The notes: a model not told the origin generated them from the letters alone. A stretch of DNA of 64,000 nucleotides from Gemmatimonadota bacterium (GCA_030430625.1 JAUIKL010000003.1:1-64000); one strand, 5' to 3'. Positions 9,458 through 21,083 are shown, numbered from the stretch's first letter. Program-made: numbers and translations.

Positions 9458-10887
9458 GCGGCCCTTCGACGGGTCAGCGCCACTTCACACCCGAGGAGCG
9501 CGAGGGCCAGGAGGAGCAGCCAGGGCGCGAGCTTCGTCCCGGCGGGGCTCCCGAGGTCGGCGGCCGCGATGCGTGCCGGTAGATCCGCTCGCGCCAGGCT
9601 ACTCATGGCACCGGGATCTAGCGGGGCCCCGGGGTCGATACCACGAGCGGAGGCCGAGCACACGTCGATCAGGTCGTCCAGGTAGTCGACGTAGCCCGAC
9701 GCGCTCGACAACTCGGGGTCGTCGAGGCGGATGGCGGAATAGACGACACAACCGTCGCCGATCGGTCGGTAGGCCGCGGCCGGATGCCCCGCTTCCGTCA
9801 CGGCCACCACGAAGGCACCCGGTGCGGGGCCACCGGGTGAGGGGATGGCGGACGTCGAGAGCGGGGAGCGTCCCGGATGGACGAGCACCGTCGGCGTCGT
9901 CGGTTCGGGCGCGCTCGGGCCGGGCCTCCAGGGGAGGCCGGCGTGCGTACCGCCCTGGGGTAGTGTCCCCGAAAGCACGATGGTCCCGCCCGCCTCCGCG
10001 GCGGACACGAGTCGGTCGAGAAGGTCCGTCGCCGGGTCGATACCGATCACAGTGGACGCTGTAGGGCCACCGCCCGCGGGGCGCCCGAGGGCCTCGAGTG
10101 CGCGGTGAACCGGCGACCCGACGGCAAGGCCGACCACGCCGATGCGGTCGTTCTCCTGTGCGGTCGTCTCCTGTGTCGTCGTCTCCGCTGTCGTCGCCTC
10201 CGGTGCAGTCGCCTCGGGTGTCGTCGTGGGCGCCGCCCTCGTGGATGGCTCGCCGACCGGTCGGACCTGAATGGCCCCGGGCCACAACGTCGGTCTCGTC
10301 AGTCCGATTCCCCTCGACCACTGACGCCACGTCGGTTGAAGCAGCCATACGACCTCGACCGAGTCCGCTCGGGTCTCCTCGCCGACCACACTTCGGAGGG
10401 CTCTCAACCCGTCGTGGGCTGTCGAACGGGGTTCGCCGATCCTGTCGAAGAGGGTGGTGGGGTCGTGGCTCGTGAGGAGTGACCCGTCCGCACCTCGGGC
10501 ATACGCCACGGTCCTGACGGCCCATCCCTCCGAGGTGGCCGACGTAGCGGCTCCGACCGCGGCCGTCAGCTGGTCGGCGCCGACCTCCCCTACGGCGTCC
10601 ACGTCGACCAGAAGCACCCGCACTCTTTCGGTGCGTTCGGGAAGCCAGGTGAGCCCCGCGAACGCCGCGCCCAGGACGAGCGCGAAGAGCACGCGCACGA
10701 CGAGCAGGGGGAGGTCCGACGGACGACGCGTCGGGCGAAGTAGTGTCCGCCGGTCCTCGACGAGGAAGCGCGCCGTGGGGAGCGCTTCCCGGTCCGGCGG
10801 CCGGCGAGAGAGCAGGTGCAGTACGACGGGAAGCGCAGCGAAGAGCGCACCGACCGCCAGGAACCCGGGAGCGAGGGCTGCGATCAC
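9454..10887 (-). CDS. BatA domain-containing (aerotolerance-type) membrane protein
   Basis: N-terminus FAALPVVLHLLSRRPPDREALPTARFL typical of the BatA N-terminal region; position in MoxR-DUF58-BatA order. Confidence 0.8.
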   Translation of the reverse strand: MIAALAPGFLAVGALFAALPVVLHLLSRRPPDREALPTARFLVEDRRTLLRPTRRPSDLPLLVVRVLFALVLGAAFAGLTWLPERTERVRVLLVDVDAVGEVGADQLTAAVGAATSATSEGWAVRTVAYARGADGSLLTSHDPTTLFDRIGEPRSTAHDGLRALRSVVGEETRADSVEVVWLLQPTWRQWSRGIGLTRPTLWPGAIQVRPVGEPSTRAAPTTTPEATAPEATTAETTTQETTAQENDRIGVVGLAVGSPVHRALEALGRPAGGGPTASTVIGIDPATDLLDRLVSAAEAGGTIVLSGTLPQGGTHAGLPWRPGPSAPEPTTPTVLVHPGRSPLSTSAIPSPGGPAPGAFVVAVTEAGHPAAAYRPIGDGCVVYSAIRLDDPELSSASGYVDYLDDLIDVCSASARGIDPGAPLDPGAMSSLARADLPARIAAADLGSPAGTKLAPWLLLLALALLGCEVALTRRRAA

Positions 10888-11831
10888 GAGGGGGCGCGCT
10901 CCCCTCGTACACGGGCCGTGAGCCAGCCGGCCAGGGCGGAGGTGAGGGGCTGGTCGGTCGTCAGCGGGACGTATTCGGCACCGCGTTCTTCGAGGCCGCG
11001 CCGAAGCGTCTCGTAGTAGTCGGCCACCCGCTGCCGGAAGCCCGGGTCGGAGGACGGGGCCGCGGCGATGACGTCGTCGGGGCGTTCGGGGTCGAAGTAC
11101 CGTGCGGCCGCTCCTCCCCGCTCTCCCAACTCGATCCGGGTCGCGATGCGCACGACGATCACCTCGTCTCCCCGGGCGCGGAGACGACCGACCGCTTCGA
11201 GAAGAGGCTCGGAACCGTCTTCGGAGAGACCGTCGGAGATGAGTACGACCCGCCCCCGGCGTCGGAGCGCCGACCCGACCTCGTCGAGCGCGTTCGGGGA
11301 GGAGCCCGACCCGTCGGCCCGGAGTCGCTCGAGACCGACCAGAAGGTCGTGGAGGTGGCCCGGACGATTGCGCGGCGGGAGGTGAAAGCCGGTGGCAGCC
11401 CCGGCCGACGCGAGGCCGACCGCATCGCCCGAACGGAGCATGACGTGCGCGAGCGCTGCCGCCACGAACTGACCGTAGCGGAGCTTGCTCACGGCGCCGT
11501 CCCCGACGAATCCCATCGACGCGGAGGTATCGAGGAGGAGGAAGGCCTGGAGGTTCGAGGCTTCTTCGAAGAGCCGGACGTAGAGCCGGTCGGTCCGGGC
11601 GTAGAGTCGCCAGTCGAGGCGCCGCACGTCGTCCCCCTGCTGATACGCGCGGTGTCGGGAGAAGTCCTCACCGGAACCGAGGAAGGGAGAGCGGTGGGCG
11701 CCGCTGATGAAGCCGCGCACGATCGTGCGGGCCACGAGTTCGAGTGACCCGAGGCCTTCGAGGACGTCCGGTGTCAGCAAATCGGCACCCGGATCCGCGT
11801 CGGCGCCGTGGGTCGGCGGGCGGGGTGTCAC
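10884..11831 (-). CDS. DUF58 domain-containing protein
   Basis: 315 aa; GSGEDFSRHRAYQQGDDVRRLDWRLYARTDRLYVRLFEEASNLQAFLLLDTSASM is the hallmark DUF58 region. Confidence 0.92.
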   Translation of the reverse strand: MTPRPPTHGADADPGADLLTPDVLEGLGSLELVARTIVRGFISGAHRSPFLGSGEDFSRHRAYQQGDDVRRLDWRLYARTDRLYVRLFEEASNLQAFLLLDTSASMGFVGDGAVSKLRYGQFVAAALAHVMLRSGDAVGLASAGAATGFHLPPRNRPGHLHDLLVGLERLRADGSGSSPNALDEVGSALRRRGRVVLISDGLSEDGSEPLLEAVGRLRARGDEVIVVRIATRIELGERGGAAARYFDPERPDDVIAAAPSSDPGFRQRVADYYETLRRGLEERGAEYVPLTTDQPLTSALAGWLTARVRGERAPS

Positions 11832-11863
11832 CGGGATTCTCCCCGGTCGGACCGCACCACGTG

Positions 11864-12875
11864 TCAGCTCCTGGGCGGTGGTACGTCAGCCAGGAGGGAC
11901 GTCACCACCTCGTCCGGGGAGCGGCCCTCGGCTTCGGCCTGGAAGTTCACGAGGACACGGTGACGTAGGACCGAAGGTGCCACGCGGATCAGATCGTCGG
12001 GAGCCACATGGAGCCGGCCCGCCATCAGAGCGGCCGCCTTCGCGCACAGGATGAGCGACTGCCCGGCGCGCGGGCCCGCGCCCCACCGGACCCAGCGGTT
12101 CGTGACCTCGACGGCCTCCTCTCGTCCCGGGCGGGTACTGCGGACGAGGAGGGCGACGTACTCGATCATTTCGTCCGAGATCGGGATCCCACGGACCATC
12201 GACTGCGCGGCGAGGATGTCCGGGCCGGTCAGGACCGATGCCACGTCCTCGAGCGCCGCTCCCGTCGTGCTCCGGAGGACCTCGACCTCGTCACGACGGT
12301 CCGGGTAGTCGAGACTGATCTTCAGCATGAAACGGTCGAGCTGCGCCTCGGGAAGTGGGTACGTCCCCTCCTGCTCGATCGGGTTCTGCGTGGCGAGCAC
12401 GAAGAAGGGGCGGGGCAGGTCGAGGAGTTCCCCGCCGGCCGTCACGTGCCCCTCCTGCATGGCCTCGAGGAGCGCCGCCTGCGTCTTGGGCGGTGCGCGG
12501 TTGATCTCGTCGGCCAAAAGCACCTGCGTGAAGACCGGTCCGCGCAGGAAGCGGGTCTCCCGCCGGCCGGTCGAGCGGTCCTCCTCGATGACCTCGGTGC
12601 CCGTGATGTCGCCGGGCATCAGGTCCGGGGTGAACTGGACCCTCCGGAAGTCGAGGTCGAGGGCATCGGCCAGCGTGCGAACGAGCATGGTCTTGGCGAG
12701 ACCCGGGACACCTTCCAGAAGCCCGTGACCTCCCGTGAGCAGGCAGAAGAGCACCTCTTCGACGGCGGAGTTCTGACCGACCACACGCTTGGCGATCTCG
12801 CCGCGCAGAGCGTCGAGCCGATCGGTGAGGTGCTCGAGACGGTGTTCGACGTCGTCGACCGCAGTCGTTTCCAAC
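11864..12875 (-). CDS. MoxR family AAA ATPase
   Basis: GHGLLEGVPGLAKTMLVRTLA Walker A, LLADEINRAPPKTQAALLEAMQE Walker B region; TTG start at 12875 inferred, the ORF extends to 13024. Confidence 0.92.
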
Positions 12876-12962
12876 GGGCGCTCCCAGGCCGCGGGTTGAA
12901 GGGCGGGGAAGGTTAGTGGACGAAGGGCGCTCTGACGATGGCGAACCCGTCCTCGCCCGCGA

Positions 12963-13490
12963 TCAACGCTCGGCCACGAGGCTGTCGAGCAGGCCGAGCA
13001 CCTCGTCGGGCAGCCCTCCCGCACCGACGCCGAGACGGTGCCACACGAGCCTTCGCTCCGTGTCCAGTAGCGCCAGGTGGGGCATACCGGCCTGGCGAAC
13101 GTAGAAGGCCTCGACGAGCGCGTCGTCGACCTCGGTCACGGTGGGGTACGCGGCGCCCTTTTCCTCCAACCAGTCGAGGGCCGACGCCGGGTTGTCGTCG
13201 ACGAGGATGCCGACGACCGCCAGGCGATCCCCATAGCGCTCGGCCACCTCCGTGACCTGCTCGTGCTGCTCGACGCACGGCAGACACCACGACGCCCAGA
13301 AGTCGAGGAGCACCGGGCGGCCTTCCAGATCGGAAAGGGAGAGCCGGTCCTCCGCTACCCATGCGGACCCGGTGGCGTCGACGACCTCCCACTCGGTGTC
13401 CGGCAGCCGGTCTCCGACGGCGGGCGGTCCCGGAACGGTGCACGCGGCGAGGCCGAGAGCCAGGAGTGCGAGAGGTGTGGCGCGATTCAT
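12963..13490 (-). CDS. TlpA-like thioredoxin-fold lipoprotein
   Basis: Start MNRATPLALLALGLAACTVPG (lipobox-like); LLDFWASWCLPCVEQHEQV CxxC motif. Confidence 0.88.
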   Translation of the reverse strand: MNRATPLALLALGLAACTVPGPPAVGDRLPDTEWEVVDATGSAWVAEDRLSLSDLEGRPVLLDFWASWCLPCVEQHEQVTEVAERYGDRLAVVGILVDDNPASALDWLEEKGAAYPTVTEVDDALVEAFYVRQAGMPHLALLDTERRLVWHRLGVGAGGLPDEVLGLLDSLVAER

Positions 13491-13628
13491 GGGTCGATCG
13501 ATGCTCGGCGATCGTGACGGCGACACCTCCAACATCGACGGGGTCGCGCCTGGAGACCACACCTTGTCCGTGAGGACTCGGTTAACTATATCTTGTTTAC
13601 AAACTTGGGATCAGTAAGTGAGGGTGGG

Positions 13629-13973
13629 ATGGGAAAGGGTGAGCACCTGGGTGAGTTCGAGACGATCCTCCTGCTCGCGGTCGCCGGGTTGCCCGGGGAG
13701 GCGTCGGGTGCCGCGATCCACGAGCAGATCCTCGAGTCCACGGGCCGCGACGTCTCACTGGCCTCGGTCTACGTGACCTTGTCACGCCTCGAGAAGAAGG
13801 GCTTCGTCGACACGGAGGTCGACACCGAGCACGCCGACCGGGGCGGTCGACTCCGGAAACTCTTCTCCCCGACCGAGGCCGCTGTTCGGGCTCTGCTCGA
13901 GACGCGCCGGGCCCACGATCGGCTGTGGAACCGTATCGACTTCGCTCCGTCCGACGCGAAGGGGGGCGCGTGA
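13629..13973 (+). CDS. PadR family transcriptional regulator
   Basis: MGKGEHLGEFETILLLAVAGLPGEASGAAIHEQI...SLASVYVTLSRLEKKGFVDTE winged helix. Confidence 0.9.
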   Translation: MGKGEHLGEFETILLLAVAGLPGEASGAAIHEQILESTGRDVSLASVYVTLSRLEKKGFVDTEVDTEHADRGGRLRKLFSPTEAAVRALLETRRAHDRLWNRIDFAPSDAKGGA

Positions 13974-16648
13974 CCCGGCCGCCGGGCTCCGCGCGCCGAC
14001 TGCTCGAGCGCCGTCTTCCCGACTCGGTCCGACCCTTCTTCCTCGCCGACCTGGACGAACGCTACGAGGCCTACGCGCGCCGCTCTCGCTGGCAGGCGGA
14101 CCTCTGGTATTGGAGACAGGCGGTCGCCGCCGTCTGGTCGCCGCTGCCCGGTGCCGCGGGTGTCGAGACGACGGGGCTGTTCTACGATCTGGTCGGGGAC
14201 CTTCGCGGCGCCGTCCGGACGATGTCTCGCCGACCCGCGCCCGCGCTCGCCTCGATCGTGACGCTCGGCCTCGGCCTCGGCGTGTCCGCGGCCGCCTTTT
14301 CCATCCTGTATGGAACGGTGCTCCGCGGCCTTCCGTTCGAGGAGGCCGATCGCCTCGTCCACTTCGAGCGTGCCGATCTGCCGGCCGGTCAGTCCTCCCT
14401 GGCCGTGACGCCGCACGATTACCACGCCTGGCTCGAGGCACAGACTTCCTTCGAAGACCTCGGCGCGTACGTAGAGGCCGCGACTACACTGCCGAGTGAC
14501 GGTGCGCCGCCCGTGCCGCTCAGCGGTGTGCGGATCAGCGCGAACGCGTTCTCCCTGCTGCGGGTGCAGCCGCTACACGGTCGAAGCTTCACACCGGCTG
14601 ACGAAGAGGTCGGGGCGCCGGACGTGGTCGTCTTGAGCCACGACGTCTGGACCGCTCGCTTCGGCGCCGATCCAGCTGTGGTCGGTCGGGCCGTGCGGTT
14701 GGGAGAGGCGCCGGTCACGGTCATCGGCGTCATGCCCCCCCGCTTCGGCTTTCCGATCGCGGAGGATTTCTGGATCCCGCTCCGGATCGACCTCGCGACC
14801 ATCGTGAGAGGGCAGGGCAGGCTCGACGTCTTCGGTCGCCTCCGACCCGAGTCGTCTCTGACCGAGGCGAGGGCCGAGTTCGACGGGATCACGAACCGCC
14901 TCTCGGCCGCCTACCCGGAGACCAACGCCGACATCACGGCTTCCCTGCGGAGCTTCCACGACGAGTACGTCGGCGAGGAGTTCACCAGGACCGCATACCG
15001 GATGCTCTTCGGTGCCCTGCTCCTGCTCGTCCTGTGCTGCGCCAACGTCGCCAACCTCCTCCTGGTCAGCGGCTCGCGACGGCGTGGAGACCTGGTGCTC
15101 CGGGTCTCGCTCGGCGCCACCCGGCAGCGAATCGCACGCCAGCTGCTCACCGAGGCCTCCCTCCTGGCGGCTGGGGGAGCACTGCTCGGGACCCTCCTGG
15201 CCTGGTACGGCGTCACCTGGTTCGACCGGGTCGGCGCGCAGGCGGGGGTCTTCGCCCTCCCACACGGGTCGGACTCCCTCTTCTGGTGGGACATCGGCCT
15301 CGATCTCCCCACGGTCGCTTTCCTCGTGGGCGTCGCCGCTCTGGCTGCGCTCATGTCCGGGCTCGTCCCGGCGGTCGGCCTGTCCGACGCGGCGGCGGGT
15401 GGGCGACTCCGCTCCCGCGGTCGGATCGGACGGGGACCGGGCAGCAGCTTCGCGTCGGAGGTGCTCGTCGTGACGCAGTTGGCACTGACGACCGGGTTGC
15501 TCGTGGCGGCCGGCCTGGTCGTTCGAAGCTCGATGAACATCGAATCGGCCGGTCGGGTGATCGAGGCGGACGACGTCCTCGTGGCCAACGTCGCCCTGAC
15601 CGGTGGCGGTTTCTCCGACGACGCGGCGCGGCGGGTCTTCACGGAAGAACTCGGCCGCATGCTCTCCGGTGGTGCTGCCGCTCAGCGTGTGGCCGTCGGA
15701 ACGACCCTTCCGTTGACGCTCCCGCACTCGGTGGGCTTCGCGACGCCGGACGCCCCCGATCCCGAGGCGCACCCCGAAACGGGGGTCGTGTCGGTCTCGA
15801 CGGACTACTTCGCCGTGTTCGGTGTGGCCGCGGACGAGGGCCGGACTTTCGAGGCCGGCGATCGGGTCGGTGGGGAGTTGGTCGCGGTGGTGAACCGCAC
15901 CTTTGCCGACCGGTACCTCCCGCTCGGTGGGGCGGTCGGTTCGCAGATCCGGCTCGACGCCGACGCCGAACCGTGGCTCACGGTCGTGGGGGTCGTGCCG
16001 GACCTGTGGCGTCGGCACCTCGAGCCCGAGCGCGAAGCCGGCGTGTACCTCCCCCTCGCTCAGCTGTCGGTCGGCGACGGTGCGGTTCGGCTGGGGCGTC
16101 TCGGACTTCGGTACCCGGAGATCGTCGTCGAAGGTCGGGGTGATCCCGCGGCCACCGTCGCGGCGGCTCGCGACGCAGTCTTCGGTATCGACCCGACCGT
16201 TCCGATCCGCTCGCTTCGCTCGCTGGACGAGGTCGTGGCCCAGCGCACGGGGCGGTACCGGGTGTGGGGGCGCTTCTATCTGGCGCTGGCGGTCGCGGGC
16301 ACACTCCTGGCCATGCTCGGCGTGTACAGCGTCCTCTCCTTCCGGGTCGCCGAACGGACCGCGGAGATCGGGGTGCGTCGTGCACTGGGTGCGACGACCG
16401 CCGTGGTCCAACGGGGCGTGATGGGGACGGCGGGCCGCCAGGTGGTGCTCGGCGCCGTGCTGGGCTTGGCCCTCGGCGGTGCCCTCGCCGGCGGGATGGC
16501 GCGTATCCTCTTCGGAGTCGACACGCACGACCCTGTGATCTTCACGTCGGTGGCGGGTGTCGTGGCCCTGGTCGGACTCACGGCGAGCTGGCTGCCGGCT
16601 CGCCGCGCGGCGGGGATCCACCCCGTGGAGGCGATCCGGCAGCGCTGA
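13970..16648 (+). CDS. ADOP-type ABC transporter permease (MacB_PCD/FtsX domains)
   Basis: GTG start overlapping the padR stop (GTGA); two MacB periplasmic/FtsX halves; C-terminus LPARRAAGIHPVEAIRQR. Confidence 0.9.
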   Translation: MTRPPGSARRLLERRLPDSVRPFFLADLDERYEAYARRSRWQADLWYWRQAVAAVWSPLPGAAGVETTGLFYDLVGDLRGAVRTMSRRPAPALASIVTLGLGLGVSAAAFSILYGTVLRGLPFEEADRLVHFERADLPAGQSSLAVTPHDYHAWLEAQTSFEDLGAYVEAATTLPSDGAPPVPLSGVRISANAFSLLRVQPLHGRSFTPADEEVGAPDVVVLSHDVWTARFGADPAVVGRAVRLGEAPVTVIGVMPPRFGFPIAEDFWIPLRIDLATIVRGQGRLDVFGRLRPESSLTEARAEFDGITNRLSAAYPETNADITASLRSFHDEYVGEEFTRTAYRMLFGALLLLVLCCANVANLLLVSGSRRRGDLVLRVSLGATRQRIARQLLTEASLLAAGGALLGTLLAWYGVTWFDRVGAQAGVFALPHGSDSLFWWDIGLDLPTVAFLVGVAALAALMSGLVPAVGLSDAAAGGRLRSRGRIGRGPGSSFASEVLVVTQLALTTGLLVAAGLVVRSSMNIESAGRVIEADDVLVANVALTGGGFSDDAARRVFTEELGRMLSGGAAAQRVAVGTTLPLTLPHSVGFATPDAPDPEAHPETGVVSVSTDYFAVFGVAADEGRTFEAGDRVGGELVAVVNRTFADRYLPLGGAVGSQIRLDADAEPWLTVVGVVPDLWRRHLEPEREAGVYLPLAQLSVGDGAVRLGRLGLRYPEIVVEGRGDPAATVAAARDAVFGIDPTVPIRSLRSLDEVVAQRTGRYRVWGRFYLALAVAGTLLAMLGVYSVLSFRVAERTAEIGVRRALGATTAVVQRGVMGTAGRQVVLGAVLGLALGGALAGGMARILFGVDTHDPVIFTSVAGVVALVGLTASWLPARRAAGIHPVEAIRQR

Positions 16649-16737
16649 TTCGGAGCCCCGGCGGGCGGCCCGGCCGGTTGAAAGGCATATTCGACCGGAG
16701 ACGTACCCTCTGACGTCCTGGCCCCCGTACGATCGCC

Positions 16738-17811
16738 GTGACCGCAGACCTCACCCTCGTCCTTCGCTGGACCACCGCCCTCGCGCTCCTCGTGCTCGGG
16801 GTCACCGTCGTGTGGCGCCCGAAGTGGAGCGAGGGCGCGAGGATGGCGTTCGCGGTCGTTCTGCTCGTGAACGCCGGGCTCGTCTCGGCGAGCCTCGCGC
16901 TGGTCACGGGACTGCTGTCCGCGTCCGCGAACCCTTACGCCTACTCGCTCGTGTTGGGGCTCTTCGCGACGTCACCGATTGCACTCGGCATCGCGGTCGA
17001 TCGGGTCGTTTCCCCCGCTTCGTTCGGGCGTGCCGATGCCGCGCGCTTTGCCCCCGCCGGCCTCTTCGTCCTGCTGCTCTGGTCGGCCCAGCTGCTCCTC
17101 TCCGCGGATGCCGGCCTGTACGAGCGCGTCTGGGGGAACCGGGGGGCGCTGATCGCCCTTCACCTCCTCGTTACCCCCACCCTCGTGCGCGCTGCGGTCC
17201 GCTCGGCGGCGGGTCCGACCTGGCTGCGGAGCGTCGTGAGCCTCTTCCTGGCCCACTGGCTGGCGAGTGCCGCGTCCGGTCTCACCTGGGCCTTCGGGCT
17301 TCCGGGCGGGGCGGGGCTCGAGTTGGCATCTCTTTCCACACTCCTCCTCTTCGGTGCTTCGGCGGGTCTGCTCGCGTTGCGCCGTGGGGCGTCGAGCCTA
17401 CCGGTCTACGAAGCCCCCCGCCCGGAACCTCCGGCGTCCCTGACCGATCGTAGGCTGGAGGCGTCCCTCGTTCGCCTCTTCGAGGAGGAGGCGGTCCACC
17501 GGGACCCGGAGTTGACGGTCGGTGCCCTGGCCGAGCGGGTCGGCGCCGGGGAACGCGACGTCTCCCGGGTACTGAACGACGCACATGGTGGGTACCACGC
17601 CATCCTCCGCCGGTACCGGGTCCGGGAGGCACAGCGGCTTCTGCGGGAGCGGCCCGAGGCGACCGTGTCGTCCGTTCTCTACGAGGCCGGATTCAACTCG
17701 AAGTCGGCCTTCCACCGTGCGTTCGAACAGGAGGTCGGCATGACGCCGGGAGCGTACCGTGCCACGGTCGATTCGGTCGAACAGACGGCTGCGGCGTCCC
17801 ACTTCCGGTAG
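16738..17811 (+). CDS. membrane-anchored AraC family transcriptional regulator
   Basis: GTG start; about 7 hydrophobic segments followed by an AraC HTH (VSSVLYEAGFNSKSAFHRAFEQEVGMTPGAYR). Confidence 0.88.
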   Translation: MTADLTLVLRWTTALALLVLGVTVVWRPKWSEGARMAFAVVLLVNAGLVSASLALVTGLLSASANPYAYSLVLGLFATSPIALGIAVDRVVSPASFGRADAARFAPAGLFVLLLWSAQLLLSADAGLYERVWGNRGALIALHLLVTPTLVRAAVRSAAGPTWLRSVVSLFLAHWLASAASGLTWAFGLPGGAGLELASLSTLLLFGASAGLLALRRGASSLPVYEAPRPEPPASLTDRRLEASLVRLFEEEAVHRDPELTVGALAERVGAGERDVSRVLNDAHGGYHAILRRYRVREAQRLLRERPEATVSSVLYEAGFNSKSAFHRAFEQEVGMTPGAYRATVDSVEQTAAASHFR

Positions 17812-17879
17812 TGGGACGACAGGTCGGACGGGCGTCGCTATCCCTTGACGGTTCGCTCCTCCATCCCGGTGGTCGCCCC

Positions 17880-18500
17880 ATGTCCAGGTCCTCTCGCCTG
17901 ATCCCCGGAGTCGTCCTCCTCACCGCCGCAGCGTGTGGCCTCACGGCTCCCCTCACCAGCACCCGTGGCTGCCCGGACGCGGAGTACCCGGCTGCGGACA
18001 GCTCGCCCTACTTCGTTCCGTTCGGTGTCGGCACGGTCCTGAACATCGGCCTCGCGAACTGCTCGTCGTCGTACCATGCCGAGGGTCAGCCCGACCAATT
18101 CGCGACCGACTTCGATCTCCCGACCGGAACGCCGTTCCTGGCCGCGCGTCCCGGCGTCGTGAGTTTCGTCCAGGAGGATCAGCCGTCGGGTGGTGGTGGC
18201 TCCAGCCCGCTGCTCGTCGGCAACGGTGTCTTCGTCGACCACGGCGACGGCACCACGGCGCTCTACCTCCATTCGCCGGAGAATGGGATCTTCGTCGAGG
18301 AAGGCGATACCGTGGCCGTCGGGGACACGCTGGGCATCGTCGGCCGTTCGGGACTGGCCGGATACCCACACCTGCACTTCATCGTCGTCGCGGACTTCTC
18401 CGGCTATCCGTACGAAGGAGTTCCCGTCTCTTTCCGGAATGCGTCGCCGCGCGACGTGCCGCTGCGGACCTACTCGCGCTACGAGGTGACACCGCCGTAG
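17880..18500 (+). CDS. M23 family metallopeptidase (LytM-like), lipoprotein
   Basis: MSRSSRLIPGVVLLTAAACGL signal; DHGDGTTALYLHSPENGIFVEEGDTVAVGDTLGIVGRSGLAGYPHLHF is peptidase M23-like. Confidence 0.85.
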   Translation: MSRSSRLIPGVVLLTAAACGLTAPLTSTRGCPDAEYPAADSSPYFVPFGVGTVLNIGLANCSSSYHAEGQPDQFATDFDLPTGTPFLAARPGVVSFVQEDQPSGGGGSSPLLVGNGVFVDHGDGTTALYLHSPENGIFVEEGDTVAVGDTLGIVGRSGLAGYPHLHFIVVADFSGYPYEGVPVSFRNASPRDVPLRTYSRYEVTPP

Positions 18501-18555
18501 GGGGCAGAACAGCGCGGAAGGCCTTTTTCGGGACCGCTTCTATTACCTTTCGAGT

Positions 18556-20037
<1,482 letters not shown>

Positions 20038-20038
20038 C

Positions 20039-20656
20039 CTACTCCGGCTCGACCTCGACGCCGTCGCGATAGGTGATCACGCCGCGTTCGGTGTCGTACA
20101 GGAGGAGGACGGCATCCGGGCTCCCGTGGGTGCGCATGAGGTCCAGCATCATCGGCTCCTCTCCCGGCCACGGGTATCCGTAGACGACATCGAAGTCCTC
20201 CAGCGCCCGTCCGAGCAGCAGGTATCCGGACGGACCGTCGTCGATGGTGCCCGTTCGTCGATCGCCGTCCTCCGGTGCCCACTCCCATCCCATCGGTAGG
20301 AAGCTGCCCTCGACGAAGCGGGCCGACGACCCGGTCCGTTTCGCGAGGGCCGCGGCCGACCGAACGAGAGCCGGGTCGATCTCGATGCCGAACGCCTCGA
20401 AGCCGAGAAGGTCGGCCATGATCGTGATCACCCCGTTCGCCGACCCCCACTCGAGGAAGCGACGGCCCGGTGCGCGCAATGCGATCAGCGCGTCGCGAAC
20501 GCCATCGTAGTCCGCGGCCACGAAGGGGTGCCACTGGTCCTGGCGCACACGCGTGTCGAAGTCGTGGTTGAAGTCCCGCCCCTCTTCACAAAGGGCGTGG
20601 ATGCGGCGTGCGAGTGTGGGGTCCGATCCGGCGAGCGGATCGACGGGGTGGTTCAA
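20039..20656 (-). CDS. class I SAM-dependent methyltransferase-like protein
   Basis: FLEWGSANGVITIMADLLGFEAFGIEIDPALV SAM-binding motifs; TTG start at 20656 inferred because an upstream small ORF ends at 20662. Confidence 0.75.
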   Translation of the reverse strand: MNHPVDPLAGSDPTLARRIHALCEEGRDFNHDFDTRVRQDQWHPFVAADYDGVRDALIALRAPGRRFLEWGSANGVITIMADLLGFEAFGIEIDPALVRSAAALAKRTGSSARFVEGSFLPMGWEWAPEDGDRRTGTIDDGPSGYLLLGRALEDFDVVYGYPWPGEEPMMLDLMRTHGSPDAVLLLYDTERGVITYRDGVEVEPE

Positions 20657-20661
20657 GGAGG

Positions 20662-20916
20662 TCAGGTCTGCTTCTGGAGCACGTTCGAGGTCGGTGCAAA
20701 GAAGGGCGGGCCGTCCCGATCCACGATCTCGAGCTCGAGGAGGCGACTCCCGTCCGACACCTTCCCCAGGACGCGAAGGACCGTGGCCGGACCTTCGATG
20801 GAGACGACTTCCGCTCCGATCTCGGGCGTTTGGTCGCCGACTTCCCAACCCTCCTGCTCGTACGTCGAGATGTCGAGGCGATTGCGCGCGAGACGGGAGG
20901 TGTTCTTCGGAAGCAT
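20662..20916 (-). CDS. small hypothetical protein
   Basis: MLPKNTSRLARNRLDISTYEQEGWEVGDQTPEIGAEVVSIEGPATVLRVLGKVSDGSRLLELEIVDRDG; acidic, low-bias composition unlike shadow ORFs; ends just before the methyltransferase. Confidence 0.6.
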   Translation of the reverse strand: MLPKNTSRLARNRLDISTYEQEGWEVGDQTPEIGAEVVSIEGPATVLRVLGKVSDGSRLLELEIVDRDGPPFFAPTSNVLQKQT

Positions 20917-21022
20917 CGGAGGTCCTTGGTCGAGCGAGGTGAGCCGCGCACTTCTGGGCGCGCCCATTGAAGTCGTCGCGGGAATTCGGCGCGATGTCAA
21001 ACCAAGCTGCGATTTCGGCCCC

Positions 21023-21051
21023 TTGTCATTACTCCTGCCCTGCAGTACATA
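21023..21051 (+). promoter_or_regulatory. sigma70-type promoter of padR (21084)
   Basis: TTGTCA at 21023-21028, 17-nt spacer, TACATA at 21046-21051. Confidence 0.55.
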
Positions 21052-21083
21052 TACGAGGTAACCACTACAGTGAAGGGGATATC

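Noticed and set aside
14573-16621. 682-aa minus-strand ORF
   Set aside because: Antisense shadow of the ADOP permease; biased composition and no domain.
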